Below, in pieces: positions 7,092-10,346 of a DNA stretch of 10,346 nucleotides. Where the stretch lies: contig JAJEBJ010000294.1 of assembly GCA_022822575.1 (NCBI GenBank), positions 1-10,346 on the forward strand, in the 5' to 3' direction. Position 1 is the stretch's first letter; each line of letters starts with the position of its first letter. Both the position numbers and the translations under genes were made by a program. The stretch is from Alphaproteobacteria bacterium (GTDB lineage: Bacteria > Pseudomonadota > Alphaproteobacteria > SP197). The notes below the pieces were generated by a model, which had not been told where the DNA came from, did no database searches, and saw only the letters and a program-made list of their open reading frames with translations.

Positions 7092-9947
7092 ATGAACACG
7101 AGCATCCGCGTGCGCGGTGCGCGGGAGCACAATCTCAAGGGTATCAACGTCGAGTTCCCCCGCGACCGTCTGATCGTCATGACCGGACTGAGCGGATCGG
7201 GCAAGTCGTCCCTTGCCTTCGATACCATCTATGCAGAGGGCCAGAGGCGCTATGTCGAGAGTCTGAGCGCCTATGCGCGCCAGTTTCTCGAGATGATGGA
7301 AAAACCCGATGTCGAGCACATCGACGGCCTGTCACCCGCCATTTCGATCGAGCAGAAGACAACCTCGAAGAATCCGCGCTCGACGGTTGGTACGGTGACG
7401 GAGATTCACGATTACATGCGCCTCCTGTGGGCCAGGGTAGGGGTTCCCTGGTCGCCCGTGACCGGACTGCCGATCGAAAGCCAGTCGGTCAGCCAGATGG
7501 TTGACCGGATCATGGACATGGCCGATGGCGCGCGCCTCATGTTGCTTGCTCCTGTGGTGCGGGGTCGCAAGGGCGAGTACCGCAAGGAACTCGGCGAGCT
7601 GCTGAGGTCGGGATTTCAACGTGTGAGAATTGACGGCGCCGTCTACATGATTGAGGACGCCCCACGCCTTGACAAGAAACGCAAGCACACCATCGAGGTC
7701 GTGGTCGACCGGGTCGTCAAGCGCGAAGGGCTGGAAGGGCGGCTGGCGGACTCCATCGAAACGGTCCTTGCTCTGTCCGACGGACTCCTTGTGGTCATCG
7801 ATGTTGACAGCAACGAGGAGACGACTCTCTCCTCGCGCTTTGCCTGTCCCGTGTCGGGTTTCACGATCGAAGAGATCGAACCCCGGCTGTTTTCCTTCAA
7901 CAATCCGTTCGGCGCCTGTCCGGAGTGCAGTGGCATCGGCACCCGCCTCGTCTTCGACGTCAATCTCATTGTCCCCGACCACCGGCGCAGCCTCGACGGC
8001 GGCGCCATCGTTCCCTGGCAGCGCAGTTCCAGCCTCTACTACAGGCGGGCCATGCGCTCGGTGGCCCGGCATTTCGGCGAGTCCCTCCATACGCCTTGGA
8101 AGGACCTGCCTCGGGACATGCGCACCATGCTTCTCGAGGGTTCGGGCACCGAGAAGATACGGTGGACCGAGGAATTTGGCGAAGAGGACGATCTTTCCGA
8201 ATTCCGGGCGCCCTTCAGAGGCGTGATTCCAGGGCTCGAGAGGCGTCTGAGGGAGACATCGAGCGAACACGTGCGCGAGGAACTCGGCCGCTATCAGGCC
8301 ATGACCACCTGCGAAGCCTGCAACGGCTTCCGTCTCAAGCCGGAAGCCCTGGCCGTACGCATCGCCGGCAAGCACATCGCCGAGGTCTCGGAGTACTCGA
8401 TCGGCGAAGCCCAGCGCTGGTTTGCCGGCGTGGAGCGGACGCTGACCGCCCAGCAGGCCGAAATCGCTCGGCGCATCCTTGCCGAGATCAACGATCGCCT
8501 GATCTTCCTCAGCCGGGTGGGTCTCGACTACCTGGCACTGTCGCGCCGTTCCGGCACGCTGTCCGGCGGCGAGGGCCAGCGTATCAGGCTCGCCTCACAG
8601 ATCGGATCGGGGCTGACCGGCGTCCTTTATGTGCTGGATGAACCGTCGATCGGACTGCACCAGAGAGACAACCAGCGGCTTCTCGAGACCCTGACCGATC
8701 TGCGCAATCTCGGGAACACCGTGATCGTCGTCGAACACGACGAGGAAGCCATCCGTGCCGCCGACCATGTGATCGATCTCGGCCCTGGCGCCGGTGAACA
8801 TGGCGGTCACATCGTCGCCGAAGGAACGCCGGCCGACGTCATGGCTACCGAGGCGAGTCTGACTGGTCAGTATCTCGTTGGTACACGCCGGATCGACATT
8901 CCGGGCACCCGGCGCGGAACAGACCGGTTTCTGACCCTCGCCGGAGCGTCAGCCAACAATCTCAAGGCAATCAGCGCCCGCTTTCCGGTTGGCGCCCTCA
9001 CCTGTGTGACCGGAGTGTCCGGCAGCGGCAAGTCGACCCTGGTCAACGAGACCCTCTACCTCGCCCTCCACAACCACCTTGGCTCACATCATCATGCGGC
9101 AGGCGCCCACACGGCACTCGAGGGCGCCGACATGTTCGACAAGGTGGTGGACATCGACCAATCGCCAATCGGCCGGACCCCGCGGTCCAATCCGGCCACC
9201 TATACCGGCGCCTTCACGCCCATCCGCGAGTGGTTTGCCGGACTGCCGGAATCGAAAGCGCGGGGCTACCGGCCCGGACGCTTCAGTTTCAATGTCGAGG
9301 GAGGACGCTGCGAGGCCTGCCGCGGTGATGGACTCCTGCGCATAGAAATGCACTTTCTCGCTGACGTCTACGTCCAGTGCGATACCTGCCGGGGCCGGCG
9401 TTACAACAGGGAGACTCTCGAGGTCAGGTTCCGCGGCCAGTCAATAGCAGACGTGCTCGACATGACCGTCGAGGAAGGGCGCGACTTCTTCCAGGCCGTT
9501 CCCGCCATCCGCTCGAAGCTTGACATGCTGATGCGTGTCGGACTGGGTTACATCAGGGTCGGCCAGCCGGCAACGACGCTCTCTGGCGGGGAGGCGCAAC
9601 GTGTCAAGCTGGCGAAGGAACTCTCTCGGCGCGCCACGGGACGCACTCTCTACATTCTCGACGAGCCGACCACGGGTCTTCATTTTGACGACGTGCGCAA
9701 GCTCCTCGAGGTTCTGCACGCTCTGGTTGATACCGGCAATACCGTGGTCGTGATCGAGCACAACCTCGAGGTGATCAAGACAGCCGACTGGATCATCGAT
9801 CTTGGGCCTGAGGGGGGCGACGGCGGCGGACACATTGTCGCCGAGGGAGAACCGGAAGTCGTCGCCGGAATTCCGGCCAGTCACACGGGCCGCTATCTCG
9901 CCGGCATTCTCTCAGACGCAGGTACGGTCACAGCCGCCGCGGAGTAG
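7092..9947 (+). CDS. uvrA: Excinuclease ABC subunit A
   Basis: UvrA is the damage-recognising dimeric ATPase of nucleotide excision repair; it loads UvrB at lesions. The 951-aa protein has the usual two ABC modules. Module one: Walker A GLSGSGKS (32-39), a UvrB-binding/zinc region, a C-x2-C pair at C407 and C410, signature LSGGEGQ (490-496) and Walker B VLDEPS (514-519). Module two: Walker A GVSGSGKST (641-649), a complete zinc finger C740, C743, C763, C766, signature LSGGEAQ (830-836) and Walker B ILDEPT (855-860). The first zinc module has C252, C276 and C279 but serine at 255 where E. coli has cysteine. The segment 660-673 contains six histidines. The ATG at 7092 begins the conserved N-terminus and has GGAA six bases upstream, a weak ribosome binding site. 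Class I UvrA is clear from the length and lack of extra domains. It diverges from ssb and converges on a desaturase gene 22 bp downstream. Confidence 0.98.
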   Translation: MNTSIRVRGAREHNLKGINVEFPRDRLIVMTGLSGSGKSSLAFDTIYAEGQRRYVESLSAYARQFLEMMEKPDVEHIDGLSPAISIEQKTTSKNPRSTVGTVTEIHDYMRLLWARVGVPWSPVTGLPIESQSVSQMVDRIMDMADGARLMLLAPVVRGRKGEYRKELGELLRSGFQRVRIDGAVYMIEDAPRLDKKRKHTIEVVVDRVVKREGLEGRLADSIETVLALSDGLLVVIDVDSNEETTLSSRFACPVSGFTIEEIEPRLFSFNNPFGACPECSGIGTRLVFDVNLIVPDHRRSLDGGAIVPWQRSSSLYYRRAMRSVARHFGESLHTPWKDLPRDMRTMLLEGSGTEKIRWTEEFGEEDDLSEFRAPFRGVIPGLERRLRETSSEHVREELGRYQAMTTCEACNGFRLKPEALAVRIAGKHIAEVSEYSIGEAQRWFAGVERTLTAQQAEIARRILAEINDRLIFLSRVGLDYLALSRRSGTLSGGEGQRIRLASQIGSGLTGVLYVLDEPSIGLHQRDNQRLLETLTDLRNLGNTVIVVEHDEEAIRAADHVIDLGPGAGEHGGHIVAEGTPADVMATEASLTGQYLVGTRRIDIPGTRRGTDRFLTLAGASANNLKAISARFPVGALTCVTGVSGSGKSTLVNETLYLALHNHLGSHHHAAGAHTALEGADMFDKVVDIDQSPIGRTPRSNPATYTGAFTPIREWFAGLPESKARGYRPGRFSFNVEGGRCEACRGDGLLRIEMHFLADVYVQCDTCRGRRYNRETLEVRFRGQSIADVLDMTVEEGRDFFQAVPAIRSKLDMLMRVGLGYIRVGQPATTLSGGEAQRVKLAKELSRRATGRTLYILDEPTTGLHFDDVRKLLEVLHALVDTGNTVVVIEHNLEVIKTADWIIDLGPEGGDGGGHIVAEGEPEVVAGIPASHTGRYLAGILSDAGTVTAAAE

Positions 9948-9969
9948 ACATTCCGGCAGGTCACGCGCC

Positions 9970-10346
9970 TCATTCGGCTGGTGACTTGCCGTGGTCGGGC
10001 GCTGTCGCGACCGATCGCGTCGTCATGCGACGGCGCAGCCTGGCCCATGACTCCGGTGTGCCGTCGTGATAGCTGCCGAACCACTTGTCCATCGGCACCA
10101 GCTGGTTGCCGTAGTTGCAGTTGTAGTAGCGATGATGGAGCGTGTGGAAGAAGCTTCCTACGTAGTGAACCGGCTCACCACGCACCAGGATCGAATCGAA
10201 ACCCGTATGGGAGGATGCTGCCTGCAGGGTGTTGTACTGCCCGTGGAAGAGGACATGCACCGGGTGCGACAACACCACCGCGTGAATGAAGACGCCCGAA
10301 AGGTAGATGATGTGCTCGATCGGGTGCATCGACAGGCCCGACCAGG
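9970..10346 (-). CDS. Sterol desaturase / fatty acid hydroxylase family protein, C-terminal part
   Basis: The visible 125 residues are the C-terminal part of an integral-membrane di-iron oxygenase of the fatty acid hydroxylase superfamily. The frame stays open through the right edge (WSGLS precedes the first internal Met), so the N-terminus and earlier histidine motifs are missing. Visible metal-ligand motifs are HPIEH (HX3H), SHTGFD, and HTLHHRYYNCNYGN (HX2HH), followed by the family's MDKWFGSYHDGT block. A hydrophobic stretch (IIYLSGVFIHAVVL) right after HPIEH is likely a membrane segment. The tail is short, basic and poorly conserved. Members act on sterols, carotenoids, fatty acids or alkylglycerols; the substrate here cannot be told. 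It converges tail-to-tail with uvrA, and no terminator hairpin was recognised in the 22-bp gap. Confidence 0.88.
   Translation of the reverse strand, partial: WSGLSMHPIEHIIYLSGVFIHAVVLSHPVHVLFHGQYNTLQAASSHTGFDSILVRGEPVHYVGSFFHTLHHRYYNCNYGNQLVPMDKWFGSYHDGTPESWARLRRRMTTRSVATAPDHGKSPAE

Noticed and set aside
7332..8375. Open frame of 347 codons on the minus strand opposite uvrA
   Set aside because: Shadow of uvrA; no family motifs and no ribosome binding context of note.
9948..9969. Terminator between uvrA and the convergent desaturase gene
   Set aside because: The 22-bp gap shows no stem of useful length and no T run on either strand.

Overview
The window is about 10.3 kb of GC-rich, densely coding bacterial chromosome. 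It is most likely from an alphaproteobacterium. The GyrA carries the extended, charged insertion in its C-terminal domain that I associate with alphaproteobacterial gyrases, UvrA has a CPVS rather than CPxC first zinc-finger arm, and the gene set ssb / gyrA / coaD / queA / tgt next to a divergent uvrA resembles gene orders I know from that class. Genus and species cannot be settled from the sequence alone. No plasmid, phage, transposon, CRISPR or toxin-antitoxin sequence was seen.

Layout from left to right. The first 26 bases are the 5' part of a minus-strand tRNA whose anticodon lies outside the window. Next is a plus-strand gene for a phytanoyl-CoA dioxygenase-family (non-heme Fe(II)/2-oxoglutarate) enzyme, which converges on tgt across a short hairpin. 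Positions 6927 down to 1052 hold a compact minus-strand run of five genes: ssb, gyrA, coaD, queA, tgt. The gaps are 29, 29 and 5 bp, followed by a 7-bp overlap, so an operon is likely. From 7092 uvrA runs on the plus strand, divergent from ssb across 164 bp that must hold both promoters. At the right edge a minus-strand sterol desaturase / fatty acid hydroxylase-family gene converges on uvrA; its N-terminal part is outside the window.

Functionally the core is housekeeping. SSB, gyrase A and UvrA serve replication, supercoiling and nucleotide excision repair. CoaD makes dephospho-CoA. QueA and Tgt belong to the tRNA queuosine pathway. The two flanking enzymes (PhyH-type dioxygenase and membrane desaturase/hydroxylase) are accessory metabolic genes with unknown substrates.

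I did not find a convincing undescribed system here. The items most worth a second look are small: two adjacent inverted repeats that coincide with the predicted -35 and -10 of uvrA, a perfect 18-bp palindrome over the gyrA stop codon, a Cys-to-Ser change in the first UvrA zinc module, and a histidine-rich loop in the second half of UvrA.
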